A stretch of DNA of 64,000 nucleotides from contig NZ_ATVI01000012.1 of the NCBI RefSeq assembly GCF_000420645.1, positions 124,001-188,000 of the forward strand, read 5' to 3'. The translations under genes and the position numbers were made by a program. Positions 8,479 to 17,687 of this stretch are shown piece by piece; within the stretch, counting starts at the first letter, position 1, and each line of letters begins with the position of its first letter. Origin of the DNA: Nevskia ramosa DSM 11499 (lineage in GTDB: Bacteria; Pseudomonadota; Gammaproteobacteria; Nevskiales; Nevskiaceae). Below the pieces are notes generated by a model. The model searched no databases. It was not told where the DNA came from and saw only the letters and a program-made list of their open reading frames with translations.

Positions 8479-9762
8479 TCAGCGTTCGCGGATGACGCGG
8501 CGGCCGGAGGCGATTTCGCCCACCCGCGCAGCGTTGAACAGCGTCTGCACGGTCGGCAGGATCTGCTGCACCACGTTGTTGTATTGCGACAGACCGGTGG
8601 CCTGGACATAGACCACGTCACGCACGCGCAGCGGGAATTGGCTGGCCATCAGCAGGCCTTCCGGCGACGACATGTCGAGCACGAAGATCGACGCCGCGAT
8701 GGCCGCGCCCGGCTCGTTGAGGCGGAACACCAGCACGCCGGAATCGTCGGCGCTGAGCTTGTCGAGGCCACCGGCTTCGGTCAGTGCGGCGATCAGCGGC
8801 AGACGATCGCGATTGATCTCGATCGGCCGCTGGCGGGCGACTTCGCCGAGCACGTAGACGCGGTCGCCATCCCGGCTCGGGAAATGCAGTTCATCGCCGG
8901 CTTCCAGCCGCGGATTGCGGGCCGGCCCTTCGCCGGACAGCAGCGCCGCGAGATCGATGCGATACGGCGTGCCGCCGCGCACCAGCACCGCGCGACGGGT
9001 GCTGGCCAGATCGGTGAGGCCGCCACTGGCGTCGAGCGCCTGGAGCACGCCCTTCGGCGTGTCGTCGAGGGTCAAGGTGCCCGGCTTCTTGATCTCGCCG
9101 GTCACCTGGATGCGATGGGCGCGATAGCCGATGACGCGAACGTCGATCTTAGGATTGACGATCAGGCTGCCGAGTTTGCCGGCCATGAACGTGCGCACTT
9201 CGGCGACGGTCATGCCGGCCACCTTGAAGCTGCCGATGTACGGGAAATAGGTAGTGCCGTCGGCGGCGACGATGCGGCCTTCGTCGGTCGGATCGCGGGA
9301 GACGCCAGCGACCGAATCGGTCAGCTCGCGGTGTTCCCAGATGGTCATGAACAGCACGTCGCCGGCACCGATCACGTATTCCGGCGGCACGTCGGACGGC
9401 GTCACCGTCGGCAGTTGCGCGGTTTCGCGGGCGTCGACATCACCGCTGTCGTCGAGCAGCTTCGAGACCACATCCGGCGTGACCTTGACCACGCGGTACT
9501 TCTGCAGCACTTCGGTATCGGCGCCGGTATTCGGGTCCGGTTTCGCAGCTACGGCACCGGGCAGCGGCGGAACGCGGGTCGGGCCGTACGGCGGCCATTC
9601 GGATTTCTCGTCCGGATCGCTCTTGACCGTGACCGGAGCGCTCAAGGAGTGCTCGCCGACTTCCACCTTGCGGACGTTCAAACCTGGAACCAGTTGCGTG
9701 CAGCCGCCGAGCAAGCTGCCGCCGACGATGAAGATGAGCCCCGAAAACCTGACGCTTCGCAT
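8479..9762 (-). CDS. Wza-type outer-membrane polysaccharide export lipoprotein
   Basis: This 427-residue protein has a lipoprotein signal ending in LLGGC (Cys21). A polysaccharide export (Poly_export) domain follows at about residues 135-215, with the typical YVIGAGDVL entry. At least two SLBB domains come next (around YRAHRIQVTGEIKKPG and GDRVYVLGEVARQRP). It would form the periplasmic and outer-membrane export channel, docking on the Wzc-like protein encoded 76 bases downstream. It is the first gene of the operon within the window. The roughly 110-residue stretch between lipobox and export domain is proline-rich and longer than in E. coli Wza. Confidence 0.9.
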   Translation of the reverse strand: MRSVRFSGLIFIVGGSLLGGCTQLVPGLNVRKVEVGEHSLSAPVTVKSDPDEKSEWPPYGPTRVPPLPGAVAAKPDPNTGADTEVLQKYRVVKVTPDVVSKLLDDSGDVDARETAQLPTVTPSDVPPEYVIGAGDVLFMTIWEHRELTDSVAGVSRDPTDEGRIVAADGTTYFPYIGSFKVAGMTVAEVRTFMAGKLGSLIVNPKIDVRVIGYRAHRIQVTGEIKKPGTLTLDDTPKGVLQALDASGGLTDLASTRRAVLVRGGTPYRIDLAALLSGEGPARNPRLEAGDELHFPSRDGDRVYVLGEVARQRPIEINRDRLPLIAALTEAGGLDKLSADDSGVLVFRLNEPGAAIAASIFVLDMSSPEGLLMASQFPLRVRDVVYVQATGLSQYNNVVQQILPTVQTLFNAARVGEIASGRRVIRER

Positions 9763-10102
9763 GTTGAACGCTCTTGATAGATTCCCGCTTCGGCACTGCA
9801 GCGATGCGAAGCGGTACCCGGCGCTGCACGGGTCATCCCGTCAGGCACCGCGCACCCCGCCCCTGAAAACGCCCGAAAATGCCCGAATGTTGTTGGTGTC
9901 CCGGCGCCAGCAGGCATGCCACGAAGCCCTGTTGACCGATCTGACGCGAAAGGCGCCTGGATGGCCGCGAGGCCTTCATTCCGGTGTTTTGTCCAGCCCG
10001 GGCGACAGAATATTGACGAAATGTTGCAGTTCGTTGAATCGCTGCAACGCGGCGCTTCTCGGAGCTTTCCGAGTCGCCGAAAGCCCCTGATTTAAGGGCT
10101 TT
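9763..10102. other. 340-base intergenic region upstream of the polysaccharide operon
   Basis: This gap between the Wza gene start and the dus stop shows no convincing coding frame. It holds a tandem 10-base repeat GAAAAYGCCC at 9865-9884, about one helical turn apart, and a small hairpin at 10081-10101. It must contain the operon promoter on the minus strand, but no clear -35/-10 pair was recognised. Confidence 0.5.
9865..9884. repeat. Tandem 10-base direct repeat upstream of wza
   Basis: GAAAACGCCC is followed immediately by GAAAATGCCC, about 100 bases upstream of the Wza start codon. A one-turn spacing is what cooperative DNA-binding sites often show, so it may be an operator. It could also be chance. 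Confidence 0.35.
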
Positions 10103-10103
10103 T
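10081..10103 (-). terminator. Candidate short terminator after dusC
   Basis: Stem AAGCCC (10081-10086) pairs with GGGCTT (10096-10101) around a 9-base AT-rich loop, directly after the dus stop codon. The run of T is better on the plus strand (four T) than in the direction of dus, so strength and orientation are uncertain. Confidence 0.4.
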
Positions 10104-11062
10104 CACAGAACGCTTGCCGAAGCGGCAAGACGCCGCTCGACCTCATCGGCATCGCTGAGGCTGCGGATGTCGAGGAACAGGCGTTCGGCTTCCGGATAGC
10201 TGCGGGCCAGCCAGACCAGCCATTGCTTGAGCACGCCTGGCGCGTACTTCGGATGCGATACCTTGGTCCGCACGCGCTGCCAGTAGCCCTCGACCAGCGG
10301 CAGCAGTTCGAGCCAGCGCATCGGTTCGATGGATCTGCCATCGCGCACGGCGGCGATCTGCCGGGCCAGATCGGGCCGGGCGATCAGGCCGCGGCCGAGC
10401 ATCACGTCATCGACGCCGCTCAAGGCGCGGCAGCGGCGCCAGTCGTCGACGGTCCAGATCTCGCCGTTGGCGTAGATCGGCACCTTGACCGCGTCGCGGA
10501 TGCTGCCGATCCGCTCCCAGTACGCCGGCGGCTTGTAGCCATCGGCCTTGGTGCGGGCGTGGACGACGATCGACGCGGCGCCGCCGTCGGCGAGTGCCTG
10601 GGCACAGGTTTCGGCATCGTCTGCGTGATCGAAACCCAGGCGCATCTTGGCGGTGACCGGGATGTGTACCGGCAGCGCGCGGCGTACGGCACTGACGATG
10701 GCATTCAGCAGCTCCGGCTCCTTGAGCAGCACGGCGCCGCCCTTCGATTTGTTGACGGTCTTCGCCGGGCAGCCGAAGTTCAGATCGATCACCGGCGCAC
10801 CGAGCGTTGCCGCGAACGCGGCGTTGTCGGCCACGCAATGCGGATCGGAGCCGAGCAGCTGCACGCGCATCGGCGTGCCGCTCGGCGTCACCGAGCCCTG
10901 CGCCAGTTCCGGTGCCAGCCGCAGGAAGGCCGACGCCGGCAGCAGGCGGTCATTGATGCGGATGAATTCCGAGACGCACCAGTCGATGCCGCCGATGCCG
11001 GTCAGCAGCGCGCGCAGCCCGTCGTCGACGAGCCCTTCCATCGGCGCGAGGGCGAGTTGCAT
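10103..11062 (-). CDS. dusC: tRNA-dihydrouridine synthase C (U16-specific type)
   Basis: This 319-residue FMN-dependent enzyme reduces a uridine in the tRNA D-loop to dihydrouridine using NADPH. The TIM-barrel start APMEGLVDD, the catalytic motif [18 protein letters not shown] with Cys98, the VTAKMRLGF strand and the FMN-phosphate region ANGEIW / [11 protein letters not shown] are all present. The MEG opening and the length match DusC rather than DusA or DusB, and Cys98 is the position found in E. coli DusC. It is transcribed alone, with hairpin sequence immediately downstream. Confidence 0.92.
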   Translation of the reverse strand: MQLALAPMEGLVDDGLRALLTGIGGIDWCVSEFIRINDRLLPASAFLRLAPELAQGSVTPSGTPMRVQLLGSDPHCVADNAAFAATLGAPVIDLNFGCPAKTVNKSKGGAVLLKEPELLNAIVSAVRRALPVHIPVTAKMRLGFDHADDAETCAQALADGGAASIVVHARTKADGYKPPAYWERIGSIRDAVKVPIYANGEIWTVDDWRRCRALSGVDDVMLGRGLIARPDLARQIAAVRDGRSIEPMRWLELLPLVEGYWQRVRTKVSHPKYAPGVLKQWLVWLARSYPEAERLFLDIRSLSDADEVERRLAASASVL

Positions 11063-11168
11063 GAGGAAAACCGTACGGCGGCCTGTAGCGGCGCGCGGAT
11101 GATAGGCGAAGCGGGCTTGCGATCAGGATCGGCGGCCTTGCGCCAGCCGACCCGGTGTAACGGAGGAA

Positions 11169-11429
11169 TCAGTGAACGCGCTGGCCGATGCCAAGACGCT
11201 CGACGAGATGGCTGTCCAGCTGGGCCAGCAGTGACGGCACCAGTTCCGACAGGCCGCGGGTTTCGCTGCGTGGCAGCACGTGGCGCTGGCTGGCGATCTC
11301 GGCTTCGGCGCGGAACGCCGCCAGGCTGATCACGCGACCGCTGCCCCGGTCATCCGCTTCCGGTTCCAGCCAGACCTGCACCTGCACGCTGGCATCGCGA
11401 GTGGAGAAGCCTGAATAGAGTTTGCGCAT
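11169..11429 (-). CDS. Small hypothetical protein (86 aa)
   Basis: An open frame of 86 codons starts at an ATG ending at 11429. The product begins MRKLYSGFSTRDASVQVQVWLEP and is mildly acidic, with a predicted strand-rich N-terminus and an amphipathic C-terminal helix (SELVPSLLAQLDSHLVERL). It has no signal peptide or membrane segment. No family was recognised. It is accepted because composition looks protein-like and no better frame covers the gap, but its ribosome-binding site is weak. Confidence 0.5.
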   Translation of the reverse strand: MRKLYSGFSTRDASVQVQVWLEPEADDRGSGRVISLAAFRAEAEIASQRHVLPRSETRGLSELVPSLLAQLDSHLVERLGIGQRVH

Positions 11430-11619
11430 GTCGTTTTTCTGGCGGAAGAATTATTGACGGTGGCGAAACGTTATCTGAACGCTTGTACACCGACCTCCAG
11501 TCAAGACTGCCTATAGGACCCCCTCAATTTCGCCTGCAACGGCCACCGTTTCTGGAAATCGGCATTGTTGCGCTGCCGCAAGTTATCTTCCTCGAGTTCC
11601 CTCTATCGCGAGACCCACC

Positions 11620-12033
11620 ATGCAGACCATCGAAATCGTTCAGGAATTCTCCCGCCCCGTCGCCGAGGTTTATGAAGAACTGGCCGATCACAACCGTCTC
11701 GGCAAGGTGTTCGGCGTGCCGGTGGTGCGGGTGCGCGACGGCAACAGCTCGGTCAACGGGGTGGGCTCGGTGCGCCGGATCGGCGTGGCACCACTGGCGA
11801 TCGAGGAAACCGTGGTCGGCGCCGTGGCCGGCAAGTCGATCGATTACAAGATCACTCGCGGCGGCTGGCCGCTGAAGAACCATCATGGCCGGCTGGTGTT
11901 CAAGCCCTTGACCGGTGGCCGTTCGCAGTTGACTTGGCGTATCGAGTTCAACGGCGCGCTGCCGGGTTCGGCATTCCTGGTCAAGCAGATCCTGAACCTG
12001 GCGATCTCGCGCGGCCTGAAGAAGATCGCTTAG
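11620..12033 (+). CDS. SRPBCC (START/PYP1-like) family protein
   Basis: This 137-residue single-domain protein starts IEIVQEFSRPVAEVYEELADHNRL, the beta-strand/helix opening of the polyketide cyclase/dehydrase SRPBCC fold. The grip strands (GSVRRIGVAP..EETVVGAVAGKSIDYKI) and a long C-terminal helix (FLVKQILNLAISRGLKKI) follow. Proteins of this fold bind hydrophobic ligands; no ligand can be named. It is a stand-alone gene with an ATG start, convergent with the UDG-family gene 12 bases downstream. Confidence 0.8.
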   Translation: MQTIEIVQEFSRPVAEVYEELADHNRLGKVFGVPVVRVRDGNSSVNGVGSVRRIGVAPLAIEETVVGAVAGKSIDYKITRGGWPLKNHHGRLVFKPLTGGRSQLTWRIEFNGALPGSAFLVKQILNLAISRGLKKIA

Positions 12034-12045
12034 CGCGAACAGGCC

Positions 12046-12687
12046 CTAGCGCAGTTTCCTGGCCAGCTGGGCGACGCCGGCAACGAACTCCGGCACGCCG
12101 CCATAGGCCGGATGACGCAGCGCTTCATGGGCATAGCCGAGTCGGGTCAGCGCTTCCGATGACTTGTTGCCGACCGCCGCCAGCACGGCATCCGGCAGTG
12201 CCTGGCGCAGCGCCCGCAGCACGCCTTCGCCAGCGCTCAGCTCGGCGCGCGTCGGCGTGCGGTTCGAATGCGGAACGCCCGGCGCATGCGGATGCAGCGG
12301 AAAGGCATTCCACAGGAAGGTGCTGTCGGCCAGGTGCTGCTCGTAGAGCGTGCGCCAGACCACCCGAGCCGAGGGCTCGCTCCAGGGTTTGACGCGAGTC
12401 GACAGGCGCGGGCAGGGCGCGATGCCGGGAATGCTGCCATCGATCAGCAGCGCTTCGGAGGTGAACGGAATGCCCGAAATCCGGCAGCCCTGATAGCCCG
12501 CCGCTTCGCCGATCAGCACCAGCCGCAGGCCCGGCCTGGCTGCATGCGCGCGCAGATGGGCGATGCGCCGCGCCGGGCCGTTGTCGGCGGAATCGTCGGC
12601 ATTGGCTGCCGCCCAGGGATGGTGGGTGCCTGCCATTGCCGGAAGTTGATCGAGTGCAGCGAGCAGTGCGTCACAGAGCAGGGTCAT
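12046..12687 (-). CDS. Uracil-DNA glycosylase superfamily protein
   Basis: This 213-residue protein would remove damaged or deaminated bases. Three UDG-fold blocks are visible: LVLIGEAAGYQGCRISGIPFTSE (motif 1 region, with GEA.G in place of the family-1 GQDPYH), FLWNAFPLHPH (conserved Asn strand) and RHPAYGGVPEFVAGV (HP.YGG..F leucine-loop region). Those blocks match the short UDG-like group lacking the four-Cys iron-sulfur ligands of families 4 and 5. Substrate preference is not deducible. Confidence 0.8.
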   Translation of the reverse strand: MTLLCDALLAALDQLPAMAGTHHPWAAANADDSADNGPARRIAHLRAHAARPGLRLVLIGEAAGYQGCRISGIPFTSEALLIDGSIPGIAPCPRLSTRVKPWSEPSARVVWRTLYEQHLADSTFLWNAFPLHPHAPGVPHSNRTPTRAELSAGEGVLRALRQALPDAVLAAVGNKSSEALTRLGYAHEALRHPAYGGVPEFVAGVAQLARKLR

Positions 12688-12926
12688 CGAAGCCGGTGGG
12701 CGGGGCGGCCAGCGAGCGGGCCGAAGCGCAGAATTGGGAAGCCGGAGGGGCCGCGAATTGTAGGGCCGCAGCGTCGATTCCGATGGCCGGTAGCGTTCGC
12801 TGACTAGAGGGTCCCACTGTACAGTTGCGCGAGTGCCCCATTACCGCCGATGCTTCGGGAAAGAATCACGTGTAATCAAACTATTGCTGCGGCCGCGATG
12901 CTGCAGGACACCGTGCGGCCCAGGAG

Positions 12927-13838
12927 ATGACAGCTGCGATGGAACCGACTGACGAACTGATCAACACGCTGTACCGCTCGGCCATCGAGGAAGAATGTCA
13001 GGACTATCGCGGCAAGGCGCTAGCCAGGCTCTGCGAACGCCTGGGTGCCAGCCGCGCCGCCTGGTGGTCGCGCGGCGTCGGTACCAGCGGCGGCGAGTTG
13101 ACCCAGCATCCGCCGGGCCAGAGCCAGACGCAGTTCACGCCGCAGCTGATGGCCGCGCTGCCGTTCACCAGTGATCAGAGCGAGGCGTCGATCGAAGTGC
13201 CGATGCGCGGTCAGGTCGGCCTGGCCATTCAGTATCGGCACCGCGATTCCGGCGTGATCAGCACCGTGCTGATGCAGTTCACGGCGGATCGCAAGCTGCC
13301 GGCGGCCGAGACGTTCCGTCGGGTGCTCGCGCACATGGTCGAAGCCGGTGCGCTGGCGCTGCGCCAGTTCATTCGCCGCGATGACTGGCTGCAGGCGATG
13401 GGCCGCGCCAATCGCGGTTCGGCGGCGATGGTCGATGCCGAGGGCAGCGTCTTCGCGGCCAGCGAACGCTTCCGCGAAATGCTCGGCGAAGACCAGGCGG
13501 CGCCGATCCTGAAGCTGCCGTTCGAACTGCCGGAATCGACCCTCGGCGACGAAGGCGGCGATTTCATCCACGCGCCGCTGCACATTCGGGTGCGCCGTTC
13601 CGGCCAGCTGTATCTCATCTACGCCCGCAAGCCGCTGCCGCTGGACATGCTGTCCCCGCGCGAGCAGGAAATCGCCCGTGCGCTTGGCAACGGCAAGACC
13701 TTGAAATCGATTGCCCGCCAGTACGGCATCGCTGTGTCGACGGTCGCCAATCACACGACCCGCATCTACCGGAAGCTGGCGATCTATCGCCGTGAGGATC
13801 TGATCGATCTGATCCGGCTGAAGGCAAGCAAGCCCTGA
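12927..13838 (+). CDS. LuxR-type HTH transcriptional regulator with unassigned sensor domain
   Basis: This protein of about 303 residues has a C-terminal GerE/LuxR helix-turn-helix (about 240-300). The block LSPREQEIARALGNGKTLKSIA and STVANHTTRIYRKLAI is diagnostic. The N-terminal 230 residues resemble a PAS/GAF-like sensor (AMGRANRGSAAMVDAEGSVF) but match no named ligand domain. The first ATG abuts a GGAG; a second in-frame ATG at 12939 has better Shine-Dalgarno spacing, so the true product may be four residues shorter. Its targets are unknown; the nearest genes run the other way. Confidence 0.8.
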   Translation: MTAAMEPTDELINTLYRSAIEEECQDYRGKALARLCERLGASRAAWWSRGVGTSGGELTQHPPGQSQTQFTPQLMAALPFTSDQSEASIEVPMRGQVGLAIQYRHRDSGVISTVLMQFTADRKLPAAETFRRVLAHMVEAGALALRQFIRRDDWLQAMGRANRGSAAMVDAEGSVFAASERFREMLGEDQAAPILKLPFELPESTLGDEGGDFIHAPLHIRVRRSGQLYLIYARKPLPLDMLSPREQEIARALGNGKTLKSIARQYGIAVSTVANHTTRIYRKLAIYRREDLIDLIRLKASKP

Positions 13839-13842
13839 AGCA

Positions 13843-13873
13843 GGGCCAGCGGTCAACCGCTGGCCCCGGTTTT
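13843..13873 (+). terminator. Rho-independent terminator after the LuxR-type gene
   Basis: A perfect 10-base stem (GGGCCAGCGG 13843-13852 with CCGCTGGCCC 13857-13866) and a TCAA tetraloop are followed by CGGTTTT. It lies 5 bases after the stop codon and touches the end of the convergent hydrolase gene, so it may serve both. Confidence 0.75.
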
Positions 13874-15473
13874 CAGCAGCCTGCGCGGATGTCCTCGCAG
13901 ACCTTCGCAACGCCGCCGCGGGTACTGAAGCTGCGCGCCGAGCGGTAGTAGAAGCTGCTGCGATCACGCCAGCTGCTGTCGTCGAGCAGCCGCGCATCGG
14001 CCGTCGCGTAGCCGGTTTCGCCACTGCGTTTCAGCCAGCGATCGAGCCAGGCCAGCGTGTAGTGCTCGGCCATCGGCCGGCCGAAGCCACCGTTGCAGCG
14101 GCCCCCGGCGGTTGACGGACACCACGAGGTAGTCGGGAAGGTCGGGATCTGCGACCACTCGTAGTGCGTGCTGCCGCGGATGCTCAGCTCGTAGCTCGGC
14201 ACGCCGGCCAGCTGCCAGGCCTTGAAGCCGACCTTGTGCGATTCCGGTTCCGGCGGCGCGGTGAACGGCAGCGGCGCCAGACCATACTCGGAGGACTGGC
14301 CCATCGTCGGCACTCGCGGCTGCCAGCGCGGTTCGTCGCGCGTGATCAGCCGGTCGATGACGCTGCGCGTCAGCAGTTCGGGCAGGCGATCGAACAGCGC
14401 GCCACCGGCGCCGCCCGGCGTGCCGTCGGCCGGCGAGATCAGGCCATCCCAGGCGACTGCGACGTCGACCGGGTTGCGGTTATCGAGCTTGCCCGGCCAG
14501 GGATCGGCACCGGCCGCGCCATAGCCTTGAACGATCGACACGCCGACCGCGCCAGCGAATGGCCGACGATGCCGAGGCGATCGAGATCGAGCACGGCATG
14601 GAATGGATTGATGCTGGCAGTGCGGGTCGGATAACTACGGCCGCAGCGCGCGGCGTTCGGATACGGCTTGCCCGGCCGCGAGCGCATGAAATCGATCGCA
14701 TCGACGAGGCCGGTCCAGAACACGCTCGGGTTGATGTTGGTGCCCTGCTGCAGATCGGGTGTGGCGAAGTCCGAGCGGCCCTGGCCGCGTGGATCGAAGC
14801 TCAGCACCGTGTAGCCGGCGCGGACCAGCGCCTGGGCCATCCACCAGTACGCGGTTTCCGGCGCCTGCACCGAGCCGTTCTGGATCACGATGCCCGGCAG
14901 CCGGCGCCCCGGCAGCACGCCGCGCGGCTTCCAGACCCGGCCGGACAAGCGCGCACAACCAGAGTCGTAGAACACCACCGGCTCGACGTTCGCTTCCAGC
15001 GTGTAGAACGGATCGGCCGACGGCCAGCGGTAGGGGTCGCCGGCGCATTGCAGGGCATAGCTGGCGCACACCGGCAGCGCTATCGGCACATTCAGCGGCA
15101 GGCGCAGCGAGGCCGAGGGATCGTTGCGCAGCAGGGCGTAGACGTTGTCGAGTGTCCGCTGCACCGGCGTGCCATCGCCCAGCGCCTGGATCGCCGCCGC
15201 GAGCGTTGGCGTGTAGGCCAGCACCCAGCTCGGATCGAGCGTATTGCGCAGCAGCAGATCGGTGGTGTTGAGCAAACTCTGGGTGCTCAGCCGGCGCAGG
15301 AAGGCCGGGTTGAAGGCCTGTTCGGTCGGTGCTTCGAGCACCTTCGCGTAGTTCGCCGTTTCACGCGCTGCCCAGGCGGGTGAGGGATAGGTCGGACCTT
15401 CGGGTACTGCGCTGGCCAAGGTTGGCAACAGCGTGACAAGCGCAACGGCTGCGCTGCGGATGACGGTCAGCAT
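13873..15473 (-). pseudogene. Secreted alpha/beta hydrolase disrupted by a one-base frameshift at the nucleophile elbow
   Basis: Two overlapping frames together make one hydrolase of about 533 residues. The first (15473 to about 14553) has a signal peptide (LVTLLPTLASA), the oxyanion region VIQNGSVQ and FDPRGQGRSDF, and reaches the elbow GIVGHSL with Ser306. Here one G is missing from CTGGCGCGG compared with the expected CTGGGCGCGG. After a one-base shift the other frame continues GAVGVSIVQGYGAAG and runs through the likely catalytic His (RGSTHYEW) to the stop at 13873. Without a repair base, translation gives a 344-residue product with an unrelated tail. This could be a genuine pseudogene or a sequencing error. 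Confidence 0.75.
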
Positions 15474-15641
15474 GGTGGTCTCCTCGATGATTTATAGGTG
15501 TTGTTGTGTCCGGAGTCTGCGCGCAGTTCACCGGCCGGGCCGATAGGGAATACAGGCCAGACAATCGAGGTTTCCGGGCTTTCCGGCCGCATCGCTAGCC
15601 GGAGGCTGCAAGTGTCATCACCTTGCGGCAGACTCGTCAGG

Positions 15642-16529
15642 ATGGAATACGAAACAGCGCTCGAAGTGCGCGAACTGGTCAAGCACTTCAAACAGGTGAA
15701 GGCGGTCAACGGCCTGAGCTTCGACGTCAAGACCGGCACCTGCTTCGGTCTGCTCGGCCCGAACGGGGCCGGCAAGAGCACGACGATCGAGATGTGCGAA
15801 GGCCTGCTGACGCCGACTTCCGGCAGCATCCGCTACCGCGGCGAGCCGCTCGGGCCGCGTTATCGCGAGCGGGTCGGCATCCAGTTCCAGTCGACCGCGC
15901 TGCAGGACCACCTGACGGTGATCGAGAACCTGCGCTTCTTCAGCGCGCTGTATCCGGTACGCCGCTCGCTCGATGAGCTGATCGCGTTGTGCCGGCTCGA
16001 GGATTTCCTTGATCGCGACAGCCGCAAGCTCAGCGGCGGCCAGCGGCAACGATTGTTACTGGCAATCGCCCTGGTCAACGATCCGGAGCTGCTGTTTCTC
16101 GACGAACCGACCACCGGCCTCGATCCGCAGGCACGGCGCAATTTCTGGGATCTGGTCCGCGACATCAAGGCCGCCGGCCGCACCATCGTGCTGACCACCC
16201 ACTACATGGAAGAGGCCTATCTGCTCTGCGACGAGATCGTCATCGTCGACGCCGGCCAGATCATCGCCCGCGGCGTGCCGAGCCAGCTGCTCGCCGAACA
16301 CTTCAACGATTCAGTCCTCGAAGTCCCGGCCGCCGAAGCCTCGAAACTGGCTGGCAGCACGCTGGCCGGCACGCCGAAAGGCGACACCCTGGAAATCCAG
16401 ACGCCGGACGTCAACGCTGCTGTCGCCACGTTGCTTGCCGCTGGCGTATCGCTGGCGCAACTGCGTATCCGGCCGCGAACCCTGGAAGACCTGTTCATCG
16501 AACTCACTGGCCGGGGGCTGCGGGAATGA
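15642..16529 (+). CDS. ABC transporter ATP-binding protein (ABC-2/NodI-type exporter)
   Basis: This 295-residue ATPase energises the permease encoded next to it. Walker A is GPNGAGKST (residues 39-47), the Q-loop is VGIQFQSTALQ, the signature is KLSGGQRQRL, Walker B is LLFLDEPTTGLDP, and the switch is TTHYMEEA. The ATG at 15642 is chosen because the family match begins at MEYETALEVRELVKHF; the frame stays open another 144 bases upstream, but that part is not family-like. The C-terminal extension (about 225-295) resembles the accessory domain of drug/polysaccharide exporters. Substrate unknown. Confidence 0.9.
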   Translation: MEYETALEVRELVKHFKQVKAVNGLSFDVKTGTCFGLLGPNGAGKSTTIEMCEGLLTPTSGSIRYRGEPLGPRYRERVGIQFQSTALQDHLTVIENLRFFSALYPVRRSLDELIALCRLEDFLDRDSRKLSGGQRQRLLLAIALVNDPELLFLDEPTTGLDPQARRNFWDLVRDIKAAGRTIVLTTHYMEEAYLLCDEIVIVDAGQIIARGVPSQLLAEHFNDSVLEVPAAEASKLAGSTLAGTPKGDTLEIQTPDVNAAVATLLAAGVSLAQLRIRPRTLEDLFIELTGRGLRE

Positions 16530-16539
16530 AGGCCCGATA

Positions 16540-17571
16540 ATGAAAGACTCTCTGCGCCGTATCGCCGCCGCCGCCTGGGCGCGCAGCCTCGAATTCGTCC
16601 GCGATCGTTCCTCGCTCGGCTGGAACCTGGTGTTCCCGATCCTGATGGTGATCGGCCTGGCCTTCGTGTTCTCCGGACCCGGCCAGCCGCTGTTCAAGGT
16701 CGCGGTGATTGCTCCTGCCGAGGCCAAGCTCGATGCCAGCCTGCATCCCTTCCTCGACACGCCGCAGGTGCAGTTCTATCGCGAGGACAGCCGTGACTTG
16801 GCACTGCCGAAGGTGCAGCGACATCGCATCGATCTGCTGATCGATTTCACCGCCACGCCACCGGCCTACTGGGTCAACGAGCAGTCACCGAAAGGCGCCC
16901 TGCTGGAACGCCTGATCGCCGGCAGCGGCGGCGCGGCATTGCAACGTGAAGTGACCACCGGCAAGTCGATCCGCTATGTCGACTGGGTGGCGCCGGGCGT
17001 GCTCGGCATGAACATGATGTTCGCCTGCCTGTTCGGCATCGGCTATGTGATCGTCCGCTATCGCAAGAACGGCTATCTGAAGCGGCTCAACGCCACGCCG
17101 CTGCGCGCCTTCGAGTTCCTGCTGGCACAGCTGCTGTCGCGTCTGGCGCTGATCCTGATCGTCAACATACTGGTCTTCGGCGCCTGCCGCCTGCTGCTCG
17201 GCCTGCGCATGGAAGGCTCGTATCTGGACCTGCTGGTGGTCGTCACCCTCGGCGCCTTCTCGATGATCGCGATGGGCCTGGTGGTTTCGGCAAGGCTCGC
17301 CAGCGAGGAACTGGCCGGCGGCATCCTCAACGTGATCTCGACGCCGATGATGGTCGTCTGCGGCGTGTTCTTCTCGATGGACGGCGCCCCACGCGCGCTG
17401 CAGATCGCCGCCGATTTCTTCCCGCTGACCCATCTGCTCAACGCCGCGCGGTCGATCATGCTCGATGGCACCGGGCTGGCGCAACTCGGCTATCCGCTCG
17501 GGATGATGGCGCTGATGAGTGCGGTGTTTCTCGGCTTGGGCGCCGTGCTGTTCAAGTGGCGGCAGGATTGA
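16540..17571 (+). CDS. ABC-2 type transporter permease
   Basis: This 343-residue membrane protein has one N-terminal TM segment (NLVFPILMVIGLAFVFSG), an extracytoplasmic domain of about 130 residues and a C-terminal five-TM ABC-2 core (from GVLGMNMMFACLFGIGYVIV to the end). It includes FFPLTHLLNAARSIML, typical of ABC-2 proteins. The start ATG at 16540 lies 10 bases after the ATPase stop, so the two form one operon and probably one exporter. The N-terminal TM-loop layout is like YhhJ/YbhR-class permeases. Confidence 0.88.
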   Translation: MKDSLRRIAAAAWARSLEFVRDRSSLGWNLVFPILMVIGLAFVFSGPGQPLFKVAVIAPAEAKLDASLHPFLDTPQVQFYREDSRDLALPKVQRHRIDLLIDFTATPPAYWVNEQSPKGALLERLIAGSGGAALQREVTTGKSIRYVDWVAPGVLGMNMMFACLFGIGYVIVRYRKNGYLKRLNATPLRAFEFLLAQLLSRLALILIVNILVFGACRLLLGLRMEGSYLDLLVVVTLGAFSMIAMGLVVSARLASEELAGGILNVISTPMMVVCGVFFSMDGAPRALQIAADFFPLTHLLNAARSIMLDGTGLAQLGYPLGMMALMSAVFLGLGAVLFKWRQD

Positions 17572-17601
17572 CGTCCAGCGAACATTGCTCGCTGGACGTC
17601 A
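17569..17601 (+). terminator. 12-base-stem hairpin overlapping the permease stop codon
   Basis: TGACGTCCAGCG (17569-17580) pairs perfectly with CGCTGGACGTCA (17590-17601) around a 9-base loop. The 5' arm starts with the permease stop codon TGA. There is no T tract, so it may act as a 3'-end stabiliser or factor-assisted terminator. Confidence 0.55.
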
Positions 17602-17687
17602 ATGCCCGGCCATGGATGGCCAAATAAAGGTATTCAATCCGGCCCCCTCAGGATTCCGGAGAAGTTTCGGACTCCAAGTCGCCGGCC

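Noticed and set aside
6864-8495. Long open frame (over 540 codons) antisense to the Wzc-like gene
   Set aside because: It lies fully opposite a gene with clear domain motifs. Its composition (Gln/Arg/Asp-rich, no motif) is the usual antisense shadow in GC-rich DNA.
9898-9940. Possible sigma-54-like TGGCA...TGGC spacing upstream of wza on the minus strand
   Set aside because: The -12 element lacks TTGC, and no enhancer-binding regulator gene is near.
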